Below are positions 26,701-39,458 of a DNA stretch of 64,000 nucleotides, in pieces. The notes below the pieces were generated by a model. The model was given only the letters and a program-made list of their open reading frames with translations. It was not told the DNA's origin and did no database searches. The DNA lies in NCBI RefSeq assembly GCF_910591885.1, contig NC_063277.1:10168001-10232000 (forward strand). Reading direction: 5' to 3'. This DNA is from Bombus terrestris. Taxonomy: Eukaryota > Arthropoda > Insecta > Hymenoptera > Apidae. Each line of letters starts with the position of its first letter. The stretch's first letter is position 1. The position numbers and the translations under genes were made by a program.

Positions 26701-29700
26701 CATTTGGATATGTATGTAGAAGAGCGATTGAGATTAAAATGTGATCGATCTTCGAATGATCAATGTAACTTATAAGCAAGAACTTTCTTCAAGATTCTAG
26801 AACGTTTTTAAAAATTCAAAGACCGTAGCAAGATTGACTATTTATTACACGAACTTTAAGGAATTCTTAATGAGTGAGATTCAACGTCATAATTTTAAAC
26901 TAAAAAATGATGAGTTATATAAATATGATTAGCGTCGATTCAAAGAAATTTTATTATTTAAGAAGCGCACGAACCCGTTGGGTTGATCGAAAATTGAAAT
27001 TTTACACGATGAAATATCGGGTAAAAGTTTGCATCCGTGGGCGTTGACTCGTCGGTGCGAGGAGAAAAGGAACATAAATGTTTATTCGATACTTGACTCA
27101 CGCAGATGGAAATACGAAAACGCGTTACTTCGCCAGGGCAAATGCAATCTTCGATGACGTATCTCAGATAAGTAATTTACCACCATAAGCGCTCCTCGTC
27201 TACATTTGGCTCTATATTTACCGCGAATACAGCCAGACGAATTTAAAATTCAAATATGGGGAATCAACGTGAATTATGGCGTTCCACTTCCATTTTTCAC
27301 TTACGCGTAAGTTAATCACGCTGGGAAGACAAACGACATATTCGATCGTGGAACGGAAGTATCCTCGAAGCAAAATTGATTCGAGCTTTAAGTTTCGTCG
27401 TTTCGGTCCTGATCAAAGTGTTCCCAATAAAAGAAAACACATTTGGAATTTCGATTTAACGTCCAACTATAGAATACTCGTTTGCGAGAGTAATTTGAAT
27501 TTTTATTTCACTTCCACAATGTAGTAGAAAATTTTAAAAGCTTCGGCATTTGAGTATTTTCAATTGTAAAGAACTTGAACAATGAAATCATTGCTTATAA
27601 TTGGAGGAAAAGCATACGTGATATTATTGTTTCTTTAACGAATTCTTTAACGTATTGTTTCTTGAAATTCCATGATGTTACTACATATTGCTATTGTCTG
27701 GAAATAAAAGGAGTTTTTTTTCTTCTTTTATCGACATAAACGCTACGTTATCGTATAATGTTATATTTGTGTATCATTGAAAGTTGATAAATACGTGAAC
27801 GAACAAGGACGGGATCATTTAGGAACGTCAGCGAAGAACGGAAACGTCCCTCAAATCACGGAGTATTGTGTCGCAGAGAATGGATTATACCATGAACAAT
27901 TGAAGAAAAATCTGTCACTTCCTCGACGAGATATTTCGTGCCACTGCTGCAACATTATTTCAATTTTTCGTTATACAATACAGAAATATATGTTCGTTTC
28001 GTCAGACGCTGGTTTTCGATCAATTTCGAATCAATATGATATTTGAATTTGTTTTCTAAAAATCCAAATCGTGCTACTAATCATTGAAACTACTACAAAT
28101 TCATACTGATAGGCTTCTTCGCTATTCTAATTAAAAGGTCATTTTCTCGCAATAAAGAAACTTATGGAAGTAAAGAATTTGTTTCTTTTAGGAGTTCAAT
28201 ATTGATCACATGTCTAGATAATAAAATTGAGAAACTTAGAAAAAGCGAAGTTAGTTTTATTTTCGAGAAGCTCGTATGTTACTAACTCACAAAATTTAAC
28301 TTCATTGATGTTAAATACTAGTAAATATTTAGTATTGTAAAGAGCTTTCTTCCAAGACAAAGCTTTCTCCTTGTCTGTCATACAATATTGCACGACATGA
28401 AACTTCACCCATTACACAATCGCACGAACAATCAAATCTTTAACCAGGCACATATTACTACAGTTACAGATTTGTTCGAGTGGAAATTCGTTTGAACGCA
28501 GCTTGATTCTAGTGCAAAGTCATGTAATTTGAATGTTTCAATGAAAACTTATACAACTTGACTTCCGAAACTAAGTAATCTGAAACTAGCACTATAGACA
28601 AGCATCAATTGAAATGAAGTCATGTAAACTCGATATGCAGACGGTATCATGTATTAATTTTCCAGAAGTTTCATAGATGGAAGTTAACAGGAATTGAACA
28701 GCAAACGACGGATATATATCGTGCATTAAAGATTAAGATTTCATAAACGTTTAACATGATTACGGTGAAGTTTATAAATCGTTCTACTTATATTTGATTG
28801 TAGAGGGTTTATGTGTCATTTTTTTTAGCCAGAGAGGGAATTGACTGCTTTATCCCTTGGGATAGGGAAACAGGATTGTAAATCGCTCGGATCTGCGCCC
28901 TTCTAGTATCATGTCAAGAAATCTGGGCACTCGAATATTTAAATGAGCTACTCTCTGGAATGAAGTCTTTCAAGCAGGCGCGCACCGATCAATGAATGCA
29001 CTTCTGTTATTACTTCGTGATTACAAAATCCATTATATTTGAGAACCAGAGAGCCGAGTATTATTTAAATATAATATTTTGAAAATGACGATTTAAGTAA
29101 ATTCAAATTTAAATGGTTATAAGTAGAAATAAAAATTTCATTTATACTTGGACGTAAATAAAAACGATAGTATAAATAATATAACGGTTTATTGATTGGA
29201 TTATATAAATGATTTTCTTTGAATTATTTCATTATTTTGCATCTTATTTTATATTTTATTTAAATTTGTGCATTATGAAATAACCACTAGCGTGACGATA
29301 CTACTTTTCTTAGAACTCATCGATTACCTACGCCTGACGTAGTATGTATTTCATGTAGTTGACGAAACAAATCTGTAAGAAACATTTTTATTCAGAAAAT
29401 TTATTCACAAGTGTATGTGTACGTGTATAGTTATAAATATATATGTATCCTGTCAAAGAGAATAATGTATGACGAAGCGTTCGTATGCATGAAATATGTG
29501 TCTGTGTTCACGTAATACATAATTTGATGCCAAAATATATTGCTGCGTCTAATTATATAGTCTTTATAACACTTTAAATTTATGGAGTTAATTATGGAGA
29601 CTTCTACGATCAATAAAGTTTTTCTAAATTTTATATAAAACTAGGAGTTCTTTATAAGAAATTTCCGATAATATACGCAGCATCGAGGAAGACTCCATCC

Positions 29701-32700
29701 ATACTCTTTTTTCAAGACAAATATAATGATTGTTGTGACACGTATATTATTGAGATCGGAAAATAAAATATAGAATAGACAGACAATACTGCATCTGTGC
29801 GAACTTTATAATAGAAAGCCATTTATGGAAATGGAAAATTTTCGCAGGTATCGTACTTTAAACAAATGTTTGTATTTGTCAAAGTATGTACATTTTATTT
29901 AAAAAATGTTTCGTTAATGAAAGCCTGAGTTTTAAGCAACTACAATCAACTATAAAGATTCTCATCGCCAAATTAAGATATCAAAATAGGGAAAAATAAA
30001 ACTAGAGTCAGTAGAGAATAAATTAGAAAAGTGGTTAAATTGCGAGAGGTAGAAATCATATTTCTGCGCTAAATGGAAAACGATCCTACTTAAAGGAGTT
30101 CAAATAATTCTATTTGTGCGTAAAAATGAAAAGCTCGAAAAATATTTTTCCACCATACACGTCACTTTAAGTAAGTGGCAGCAGTGGTTAAAACAGCAGG
30201 ACTAGCTGGGTAATTGAAACACGCTGTCTAATTACGCATTTAACTTTTAAGCGGGGAATTCAAGCGAAACCACGCTCAGTTTCTTCTAACATAGAGCTAC
30301 TAAAGAATTCTATATCTTTCACTTCAATATCATGCAGCCTGCTATGCAAGCCGTTTTTCTCTAGGAGAAATTCGCAGCCAACTACTAACGAAGGTAAACG
30401 ATCTCTCTAAATTAAAATTTCGTCCCGCAACGAAAAGTAAACGAAATCTACGAAATAATTGACTTTTAGTATGTGATAATACACCTTGTACATGTTCTAG
30501 AAAAGCCTTCAAATAAAGAAATATCTATCGTACATGTATTGCGTGATCGTACTGACTGAACTTTCTAACTCGTATCTGTCTGAATAACTTCTAAATTATG
30601 TGTTGGTTGAAAAATTATTTCGTGGCAGGTATATGGCAATGCTGCCATATTCTTGGACTTCATATTTTTATATATGTTTCCCTGTACTTTCTTCTCCGTT
30701 CTTCATTCGTGGTTCTAACAGTTTCAAGCTGATCTGTTCTATTTCCGTACACTAGATGGAAGAACATATTTCTTTCTCTCGTGTTCTTCTTTTGTGCTCA
30801 TCGTATCTGAAAAATTAATTATTTCACACATACACCAATTATTAATATTTTAAACGAATAACACAAGCGAAATGCTCTACAGAGAGATTTTGAATCTCGT
30901 TAGAGTTTCGTGCAAAGTTTCGCGTATGCGTGTTAGCAGGTAATTTCCCGCGATTCTATGTATTCTAATGTAATGGTCCTCGTAGGTGAATTGGTGTTTG
31001 TAGTGGCAGTTGCATGGAGGGAGAACCAGCTCTCTTTCTCTCCTTCATCCTTTGTCGACTGAATTGCATAACGCGCACGAGGTCCGTTGGGAATAATTTC
31101 CGTGATCCCTGATATAATTCGGTGATCATATATAAAAAAAGTTACAGCCAATTATAGCCGGAATATTTCACGAGCAGGGATTTACGAGGCGGCAAAAGCG
31201 CTTAGGAATCGCTCGACGCGCCATTCCTCGCAATGACTTCGAAAGTCCAACAATGGCCGTTGTAATTAGAGGTCCTCTGTTGTGCGTAGGTGATTACCCT
31301 GTAATAATTTCTGCAGTATTGCCTCTATCCACTGTTATAGTTTCGCGTTGTATCATTCCTTAATTAGTACAGCCAATTGTCGGTTTGTACATTTCCACAG
31401 AGAAAGAGACTCGTTAGGTTATACGAAGGAGTTTTAGTTGATGTGAATTTGTACATGAAAATCTACTCGGAATATTTCTTAATGCACATTTTTTTCGAGT
31501 CTTGGAAATTTTATGTGAGATTTTAACTCTTTCATATGGAATGACCCAATTATCTTTCTTTTTACTTTTTGAAATGAATTATTCTTTAATAATTAGTTAA
31601 TTCTTGAAGCTGAAACGAATCTCGAATTTTTCCAGTTTTCGTTTATCAAAATTAGGTAATTTATTTTAAGTGAGTCGGATGAACTTGTTAAGCAGCTTCA
31701 TATCCAAATTTAAGATATTAAATAGACAGATATTGAAAGACTATCAAATGACAAATTGTGTATTATAGATTTCACTTGCAAAACAATCGTTGCAAATTCA
31801 CAATTCATTATAACATTCATTTATAAATCTTGTAATAAACAAAACAGATATTCCGAAAAATATTCGATCACCAAGTATGTCATTATTACGCAAGAAAATT
31901 TATTAGCATTCGATAATAAGATCAGTTCTCTCAAGAAAAGTTCGAAAACTCCAACATTTCGCAAAACGCATTCAAATTAAAATCAACTACTTGAGACCGC
32001 TCATTATTCCGAATACTTCTAACAGTCCACAAACTACTCCAGCTTTTCACTCGATATATCAAATATATTCACGACTACGTTCAACCCGTGAAACGTCCCG
32101 ACGAATCCTCCACCCTTGGTACGAAACCAAATCAGGATCTTGCTAAACACGAACTAAAGGAAGCTAACGTTTCAACGAACGTTTTGGTGCACGAAAAATG
32201 AAGTTGGAACGAAACGGACGATTTTCTCGAGGCATTATTTATCACGACGTTTCACCAGGCTGTTTCCAAGAGAGCGTTAACCCATTCCCTCGTTCATTTT
32301 CGGCAGCGAGTTTTTCACGCGTGCACTCTTTTTCTTTGGCCGCTACCAGCTAAACATCGTAATTCGGGACGGCATGGCGCGTTCAGTTTTCCCCTCGCAT
32401 AGAAACACATTCAGGCCGACTGCTGGCGCACTTAACAATTTACTCGATCTTTAGAAAAGACTGCACGATGCGAGAACGCACGAGCAGAGCATGTGAATGG
32501 ATCGGTTCGTGTTCCACGCGGCACGTCGGTGCCGTAACGGCCGTTATCCCCATCCCGGGCCGAATGAAAAGTGCGGGAAATCAAGGAAATAAAGTGCCTG
32601 TCGGCACACGCTCCTCCATATAGGTGGATACTAAAAAAAGCTTTCGAGACATAAACGCGCGCCGACCCGCCGGGATTTAGCCGCGGATTCTATACCATCC

Positions 32701-34560
32701 GGCCGTACTACGACAGAGAAGTTTACAATGAATGCCGTTGTCGTCTCCCTCCCTCAGGAATTTTTGTTCCACGGATCAACGTGTTTTACGACGTACACCT
32801 ATCGAAGGGTCTTTCGGAGACGAGAAGAACACAATTGTGCTTCATTGTACACGAAGCTTCTTCCAATCTTGTGTGTTCGGCGGATTCGTACCTTTGTCGT
32901 TTAACGCTGATCGAATGTCTGTCATCTTAGCGATTATCAGGTGTGTTGAACGATGAATACTTTGCGTTGCGCTTTTTATTAAGTGGGAATTTTATCATAA
33001 CGGGTGTGGTGTGTAAATGGAATTAGAGATTATGTTTAAAATGGTCATAGATAGGAAACGATGTTATAGGATATTATTAATTAAGTCTGTCTTCGTTAAA
33101 TATCTGGCTAATATATTCCTGAATTATGTGTTTATTTAATTTGTTTATATTTGTGAATAAATTTTATACGGTGAAACTTAACGATTCCGAGTGGAGGGTA
33201 TGCTTGTATTAATTGTATACATCCTTGCGAAGTGGTGTAGTATTTATTTTATTATTGCAATCATTCCTTATACGATTTTGAACTATGACGAAAGATAAAA
33301 ATCTATAGGAGTGGAACAATGCATAATAGCTTCAACTCTTCCTCTAAAGTTCTAAGGTCTCACGTTCTCCGTAGATTGGTATCTTTTTAACCAAGAGCAA
33401 GTGCAAGATCAACCTTCTACTTGAACGCCGCTGGAGTGTCTGATAAAGATCGCTGGGGCCAATTAAGACGAGTCTGTCGAAGTAAACGGAGACTACAAAT
33501 TTAGTGATACTGCAGGGATTTGTCTCTTTAAATCAGTCCCGACGTGCGTTCAGGGAGAATACACCCGATGCACAACTTAAAGAGATAAAGCGGTCGTGCC
33601 CGACATTCAGAGAAACAGTAGGTTTCAGATTCGATTGCGAATAGGAACATCGATCCATTTGTACCAGGGGCTACAATCTACTTACGAACACGTATATACA
33701 TTGCATGTCGAAGGTATTGCCAACGGTTTGTAACTCTTAACTGTCGAAACTAAAATCTCCTGAATTTTTCTTCAGTTCTATAGCGTTACGTGACCCTAGA
33801 ACGTGATATTACCGTGTGATTTTTCGCAATGGAGAAATAATAGCGTGCTTTACTGTTGTTCTGTTAATTCTATTTGTTTCGTATGCGACATAAACTCATT
33901 CATATTCCACTTGTTATATAATTTACTTTTTTATATGCAAATGGTTACGAAAGCTTTACTATTGCGATTGCTTCTTCACAGTGCTGATAAAACAAATAGA
34001 AAGCAATCGATCTTGTTTTTATTGCATAATAAATTTTGTAGGAAGGAGTAACTCTTTTATAATATAAAACAGTATATTTATACTATTGTTAGTTTCAAAA
34101 AAAAAAACGTGGAGGAAATGAATAAATTTATACAATTATAATATTATCTAGTATTATATCCAGTCAAAGTACAATTGATGTAATATTATAATTCATATAG
34201 TATCCGAGATTTAAATTAATTCATATCCTCCATCATGTGTGGATGAATATTAATTATTTTCTGGGAATTATGAAACCACCAAACAGCTAGTTCATATGTT
34301 TCTGCATTAATAATGTCTCACATACCGTTATTGATCTCTTACGTTACAGTATCAAATCACATTCTCAATAATGGATTAAGTTTAACACAGATAAATCGCA
34401 GGATTGAAGTTCAAATTTAGCTCTGGTCCAATTTCAATATTAATTTAACTTTCTAAATTGTGTACAACATTTTGATGATATAAAAATAATAAAACATTAG
34501 CGTGTTAAAGGTAAAATATCACCGAACGGCGACGTATTTACGGAAAATATCGTAAATGCG

Positions 34561-34577
34561 ATAAAATAAAATAAAAT
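34561..34577 (+). repeat. Short ATAAA tandem repeat
   Basis: ATAAAATAAAATAAAAT, a little over three units of five bases. Confidence 0.75.
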
Positions 34578-35879
34578 AGACAAATTAACGAGAAACACAA
34601 ATCAATTAACATCAGTTTGACTTTGAAGAGATCGTTCGGGATGTAAGATAAAGTTTACTTTACACATATAAACACTTATAGTATTAAACCTTGTGCAAAC
34701 TAATATCTCTCCAAACAAATTTAAGTACCAATATTTAGACTTCCAACGATCGTTTCTATCTTCGCTAATTTTACTCACCCAAGGGAGAGGATACAACAAA
34801 GATAAAGAAATTGCCAGACAATCGCTCGAGAGAATTCCGGTTAAGGAATGAAAAGCATTAAACACGATGACACTTTGCCCGGATCTTACGGGTGAACACA
34901 AGTATGTCAGCGATGCCACGCCTTTGATCAGCGAGAGAACATAACAGCAGGGAAAGAACGATTCAATTACGCCTGTCCCCGTAAACTATTTCTATACACG
35001 TATTCGTGCGCGTTCGCGCGCACCAGGGGTGGCGTTTGAATGCACCATCGTGATAAGTGTGTGCTCCGGCAACCTGTAACGTTCCCCCGAGGTGTTCCGG
35101 AGGCGACGAGCTCTGAGCTCGGGGATTCGACTTAGAAGGGTAAACCGAGCACGACGAGTATACACGCAGCAGCCGCACCAGCAAAGCTCCACTTCGTGAT
35201 TCTTCGTCGTAGACGACTGCGAGCGTTTGCATCCCTCTACGTTTGTACACCAACGAATCTGTCGTGAACCAGAAAACAGAAGAGGTTACCGACGAACGAG
35301 AGAGACTCGGATCATCAAAGAGAAAGGGAGAAGCAATTTCTCGAACGGAGAAAGAGACGGCTGAAGAGATCAAACGTTTGATAGAGAGGGAACGTTGAAG
35401 TGGAGTCGCGCTGAAAGGGTAGGTACACTACCTTCTGCAAGTATTTGGACACCAGGGTCTTGTTGCACAATGAGACAAATATTATTAGTGAAATTTTACT
35501 AATCAGAAGTTACCAGTATTAGTGAATATCCGTCAACAATAATAAGAAGTTTAGTTTAAAATTAAAATTACATATTGAGTTTTTTTTTAATTACAAGTTA
35601 TTTGATGATCTTATTTAATAAGAAAGAAGTGCAATTGTGAAGAAAAATTGTATAATGTCAGTTCTCTATTAAGACGTGCAACATTTTAATGCTTTGAATA
35701 TTTTAGTATTATCAGAAGGAATATTTTTAAAATTATAGAGAGGGTGGACCAATACGTGTGAGTTCAAGGCCAAAGTCGAATAAAAAGATAATTATATATA
35801 CATGAATGTATTGAATTTAAAAATTACCTGGCTGTAAGAGATACAAAATATTCGTATTAATTATTTCTCTATCTCCGTA

Positions 35880-35917
35880 TTAACACTAAACCTACCAACG
35901 GCGGTCAAATTGATCGC
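35880..35917 (+). repeat. piggyBac left (5') end: TTAA, terminal inverted repeat, sub-terminal palindrome
   Basis: TTAA is at 35880-35883 and the terminal repeat at 35884-35899. The sub-terminal palindrome GCGGTCAAATTGATCGC is at 35901-35917; its two 7-base arms differ at one base. The short spacer marks this as the 5' side, which agrees with the + orientation of the transposase pieces. Confidence 0.92.
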
Positions 35918-36315
35918 TCTCAAACTTCTGCACAAATTTAACCATATTTAAACTTTATCATTCGCTTCATAATTTCTGACTTTTCCTAAAACATGCATAC
36001 AATATATTTTTCGGTATTTACTTTTAATTTGCTCTTTTATTTTCTGAGAAAAATTTTGTACTTGTCATAAAAACATAATCTATCTCTGGATCAAGATGGA
36101 CACCAGCTGTCAAGACATATCAACTCAGGCCCATAATAATTCTAAGGCACCGCCATAAAATTTAGCATTTTTTACAGCCCATTGTTACCAACATTTTAAA
36201 AATCGAGAAGTTTCTTAGGGTTATTGCTCATTACGATAAAACACGGGAAAAGCTTTCTCAACTCTACCCTCGAGTAACCGTTGGTGGAGAACGGCCAATA
36301 CTCATCAATATTTTT

Positions 36316-36324
36316 GTATAAATA
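36316..36324 (+). promoter_or_regulatory. TATA-like element in the piggyBac leader
   Basis: GTATAAATA lies between the left transposon end and the first recognisable transposase codons, where the transposase promoter is expected. An initiator-like TCAGTT follows at 36380-36385, but the spacing of about 60 bp is longer than the usual 25-30, so the assignment is weak. Confidence 0.25.
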
Positions 36325-36716
36325 TCGCCGTCACAGGCCATATTCTTATTTGCTATTGTTCTTTCGACTAGAATACATCTCAGTTTGTTAGTCAATTAGT
36401 CAACATCTAAACTTGTTATCTCTAAAACTCAGACAGAAAACATCTCAGAGCGTTTTGCGTAAAATTGTTACAAAGAGGAAAATAAAGCATATCAAATTTG
36501 ACAATAATTTTGTATTCCGTACATGGTATTATTCTGTGATAAATATTTACCCTAGAAATATCAAGACTTTAAAAAAAAAGTTGTAAAAAAGAAATTACGG
36601 ACATAGAAGAAGACTGTTCAGTGTGCGATGAACTTCAGCATCGACTGAAGTTCAGAAAAACGACATGGAAACACATGAAAAGTTATTTAAAACCGAATCA
36701 AAGTTGAATATTATAA

Positions 36717-37495
36717 ATAAGTCCAAAGCAAAAAGGAAAGAAATTATCATTGACAACAAAGGGTGAGACTGATGTAGAGAAACAACGTATCGAAACTGGA
36801 CCCGATGGGACAGTTTGGAGAGAAATAGATGCAAGTCCCAAACCTGGCAGGACATCACTCCATAATATTTTTAGGGATATGCTAAACGGCATATTATGAA
36901 AGGACAAGCAAAGACGGTATTTTATCTCATCATTGATCATCGTATAAGGGATCATATAACAAAATGTACGGAAGAAGAAGAATTTAGAATATTGGGGACT
37001 AAGAGGGATCTAGATGCAACAAAACTAGATGCATTTATTGCTCTGCTATATGCTATATGCTATGTACAAAATTTAGATGTCTCATATTTGTGGAATAAAA
37101 TTTGGAGACCTGCGTTTTTTTCAAAAACAATGAACAGAAATGACTTCGCTGAAATTGTGAGGTTTATACGATTTGATAAGAAAAGCGAAAGTAGCCAACG
37201 TTTACGAACCAATAAATTTCCAATGGTATCCACAGTATGGGGCCAATTTACAGAAAATTCACAAAATTGTTATAAACCTGGTACATACATTACTTTTATA
37301 TAAAGAATCGCTGGAAAAAACCATGCAATAAAACTATCAACAAGTTCAGATTCATTACTACAAAAAACTTGTCAAGTAAAAAGTTGTAAAGGTTACAAAA
37401 TTACGAAAATTTGTTTAAGATGCGGAAAACATTTATGCGGCAAATGTACGTTTGATAATAAGATAATTTGTAAAAAATACAGCAAAGTTGAATAA
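36717..37495 (+). pseudogene. piggyBac transposase remnant (N-terminal part plus C-terminal cysteine finger, catalytic core deleted)
   Basis: Seen: three pieces of one protein. Piece one (36717-36880, frame of 36717) contains the motif GPDGTVW and ends at a small frameshift near 36875-36880. Piece two (from 36878, with an ATG at 36896, to the TAA at 37301-37303) contains LDVSYLWNKIW, FFSKTMNR and VRFIRFD, typical of the amino-terminal part of the DDE_Tnp_1_7 family. Piece three (37304-37492, stop 37493-37495), in the same frame as piece two, carries the C-terminal cysteine array C-x4-C-x8-C-x2-C-x4-C-x2-C-x7-C. The sequence jumps at about 37298-37319 from just before the catalytic domain to the C-terminal tail, so the aspartate triad is absent. 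Family members usually end the finger with C-x2-C; here the last position (codon 37478-37480) is Tyr. A functional transposase is excluded. A truncated peptide binding transposon ends is conceivable but undemonstrated. Confidence 0.88.
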
Positions 37496-37634
37496 GATAT
37501 ATCTAATTCTATTTAATTCTATAATTGAAATTAAACAAAAGTAAATTCGGACGAAATTTTATGAAAGTTCATCATTTTATATACATTTAGTTATAAATTA
37601 ACCATTATCTAAGTTAAACCATAAAAATTATTAC

Positions 37635-37699
37635 GCGGTCATTTTGACCGCACATGGTAGGAATAGGTATACACAAAGTGTCGGTAGGTTTAGTGTTAA
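37635..37699 (+). repeat. piggyBac right (3') end: sub-terminal palindrome, terminal inverted repeat, TTAA
   Basis: The perfect palindrome GCGGTCATTTTGACCGC is at 37635-37651. A 28-bp spacer leads to the 16-bp terminal repeat at 37680-37695 (31 bp if a 13-bp repeat is counted), followed by TTAA at 37696-37699. The matching TTAA on both flanks is the expected target duplication. Confidence 0.92.
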
Positions 37700-37847
37700 T
37701 TATTATTTTCCTTAACATCTATTAACCATATACGATTACCTGAGATAAAATCAGGAGGAAAAATTCGATTAAAGAGTTTCATTCGAAGTATATATTATGC
37801 ACTTGCAATAATTTGAGAGTGTCCGAATACTTATGAACGGTAGTGTA

Positions 37848-39340
37848 GCACAACGTCGACTTCGAAAGGGATGGGAGGGAAAATTCGCAGCCGGAAAGAC
37901 CACTGGCATTAATCCAGAATAGGTAAGAGCCAGAATGTAGCTGGTTCGCTTGGGTTGGTATGAGAAAGGATAGTCGAATGGAGAACGTAGATAGAGGGAG
38001 AAAGATCGCGGGATGAAAACACCAGCATGGACGAGGGAACGGAATAAAACAGGGGAAAGGAAGGATAATGCGGCCACGATAAAACTAAGCCAGCTAACAC
38101 CAGGGATAAAAAGAGCCGACCGGACGCTTGGCAGTGTCACCAAATTGCTCGAATATTTTGCACCCCTCTTTCATCCGGGCCAAACCATGGATAAAGCAAG
38201 GACCAGGGCAAGGGCGGCAACCACCTGACCACCGTTCAAATTCCCTGATAAACTTTCGGTTTAAGGAATGCGCTCTTCGCTCTATTCGACTTATGCTCCC
38301 AAAGAGACGTTCAAGGGATTTTCTCCTAACGCGATTCCCTTTTAGCAAAGAGAGGAGTGTCTGCCGTTTTACAGTCAGCATTAAATCCAAGTGACAAGGA
38401 TTGCCGCCGCTTTCTCTATTATTCGGACGCTTTTATGCTAGCCAGACTGTTGTTTGGAGAGATTGAAAATTTTAGCGCGATTGGTTTTTGAATTCTGTTA
38501 GACGGATAGAGATGGTTTAAAGAGCGAATACAAATTTCGATAGCTTGGGAGTGTTTCTTATAAGAGTGAGCAACTTATTTGATTAGGTTTGGTTCGATAA
38601 TTAGAAAGTATTGAGAAAAATAGAAAGCATTCAGCTTATTTAGGATAACCATTACGTTCATAATTTGACATATGGCGAGATTTCTTTATAGCACGTATAT
38701 GAATATATTTAATATAATGAAACCATGGAAAAATGTATCTCACATACATTTCTATATATATTTTTTAGTCGTCAAAATATTTTAGTAATTGCTCTTTACT
38801 GAATTAATCTTTTCTTCCATTCTTTATAAATAAAATCCCAATTCATTAATGCTTTTCTTTAATTTTATTAAACTTTCCATAGTCGAACTTACAATAAAGA
38901 AAACAATAAAGCTTACGAAACAATCTAACATACTATACCAAAAGTTTAAAAGAAGAATTGCATAATTAATTAAATAGCGATAGGATCAAGTTACTCGCGC
39001 GACAAATAAGATATCTATCTGCATATCTATCTTTCAATTGATTAAAAATTCGCGTGCTCGCATTTTTGCCGCTCTAACATCACCTACGACCTCGCTATTC
39101 CCAGCGAACCGTTTGCCATTTTATCGCGTTCCGCGTGAAACGTTACCGTTTGCACGGCACTCCAGAGATCCGTCGAAATTAAAACGAGTCGCTAGACGTG
39201 AGATCGAGTCATTCTGACCAAACGGTACGATCCGATCAACGAAAGTACTCGCGAAACGGTGCGTTTCGGGGCGGAATGGCACGTTCGAGGATCGAAGCGA
39301 TCGCCAGAAATTGGCTAGGAATTGTCCAGGTTTGTCGTCC
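37848..39340. other. Flank right of the nested transposons
   Basis: A GC-richer patch at 37850-38480 has overlapping frames on both strands and no recognisable family. An AT-rich spacer follows to about 39000, then the start of the GC-richer stretch 39060-40450. Confidence 0.4.
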
Positions 39341-39458
39341 ATGGTAGCCGGAATACTTGCGATCGTTGTGAAATTGTCCTATGTCCAGACCACTTGCAGC
39401 TATGGGGTAGACATATGCGTTTATCCATATCTTGATCGTTCACGAAACAGGTCCAGAT
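39341..39458 (+). CDS. Weak candidate first or internal coding exon with a hydrophobic start
   Basis: Seen: the ATG at 39341 (context GTCCATGG) opens a frame of 39 codons beginning MVAGILAIVV and including CVYPYLDRSRNRSR, ending just before a strong donor GTGAGT at 39459 (phase 1). Without splicing the frame stops at 39467-39469. The hydrophobic start (residues 2-10) is short for a signal peptide, and the same frame stays open for at least 35 codons upstream, so this could be an internal exon or chance. It sits in a GC-richer stretch (about 39060-40450), the largest in the window. No family was recognised. Confidence 0.18.

Larger units (their letters stand above)
23359..35423. other. AT-rich DNA with CpG-richer islands, no recognisable gene
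   Basis: Islands lie at about 25240-26110 (including a G-rich, purine-rich tract 25720-25850), 30900-31300, 32080-32960 and 34900-35420. A 16-bp inverted repeat is at 24866-24881. No coding exon could be supported. Confidence 0.45.
35884..37695 (+). mobile_element. piggyBac-type DNA transposon, internally deleted, non-autonomous
   Basis: Seen: the 1812-bp element is bounded by TTAA on both sides. Its outer 16 bases, CACTAAACCTACC then AAC on the left, are repeated inverted on the right with one mismatch. A 17-base palindromic motif beginning GCGGTCA lies just inside each end, at 35901-35917 (one mismatched pair) and 37635-37651 (perfect). Counting a 13-bp terminal repeat, the spacer is 4 bp on the left and 31 bp on the right. 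Known: TTAA target choice, a 13-bp terminal repeat and an internal inverted repeat at unequal spacing (short at the 5' end, about 31 bp at the 3' end) are the hallmark of piggyBac. Autonomous copies are about 2.4 kb with a transposase near 600 residues. This copy is shorter because the middle of the transposase is missing. It is itself inserted in a Tc1-like element. Confidence 0.95.
35426..37845. mobile_element. Tc1/mariner-like non-autonomous element, interrupted by the piggyBac copy
   Basis: Seen: the left tip CACTACC...AGTATTTGGACAC (35426-35452) and the right tip GTGTCCGAATACTTATGAAC... (37819-37845) are inverted repeats of each other, 21 of 27 bases matching, including an identical 7-base outer tip. 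Each is flanked by TA (35424-35425 and 37846-37847). Known: TA target duplication with terminal repeats of this kind is typical of the Tc1/mariner superfamily. Removing the 1816 bp of piggyBac plus one TTAA leaves about 604 bp with no recognisable transposase, so this is a non-autonomous relic. Strand cannot be assigned. The two ends have diverged from each other (6 mismatches) more than the piggyBac ends have (1 mismatch), consistent with the Tc1-like copy being the older insertion. Confidence 0.78.

Noticed and set aside
34963..35373. 136-codon minus-strand frame next to the Tc1-like element
   Set aside because: No recognisable domain, a second frame is open on the same strand, and it is not related to a transposase.
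36138..36148. TAAGGCACCGCC, similar to the start of miR-124
   Set aside because: It lies inside the piggyBac copy, diverges after eight bases and forms no precursor hairpin.
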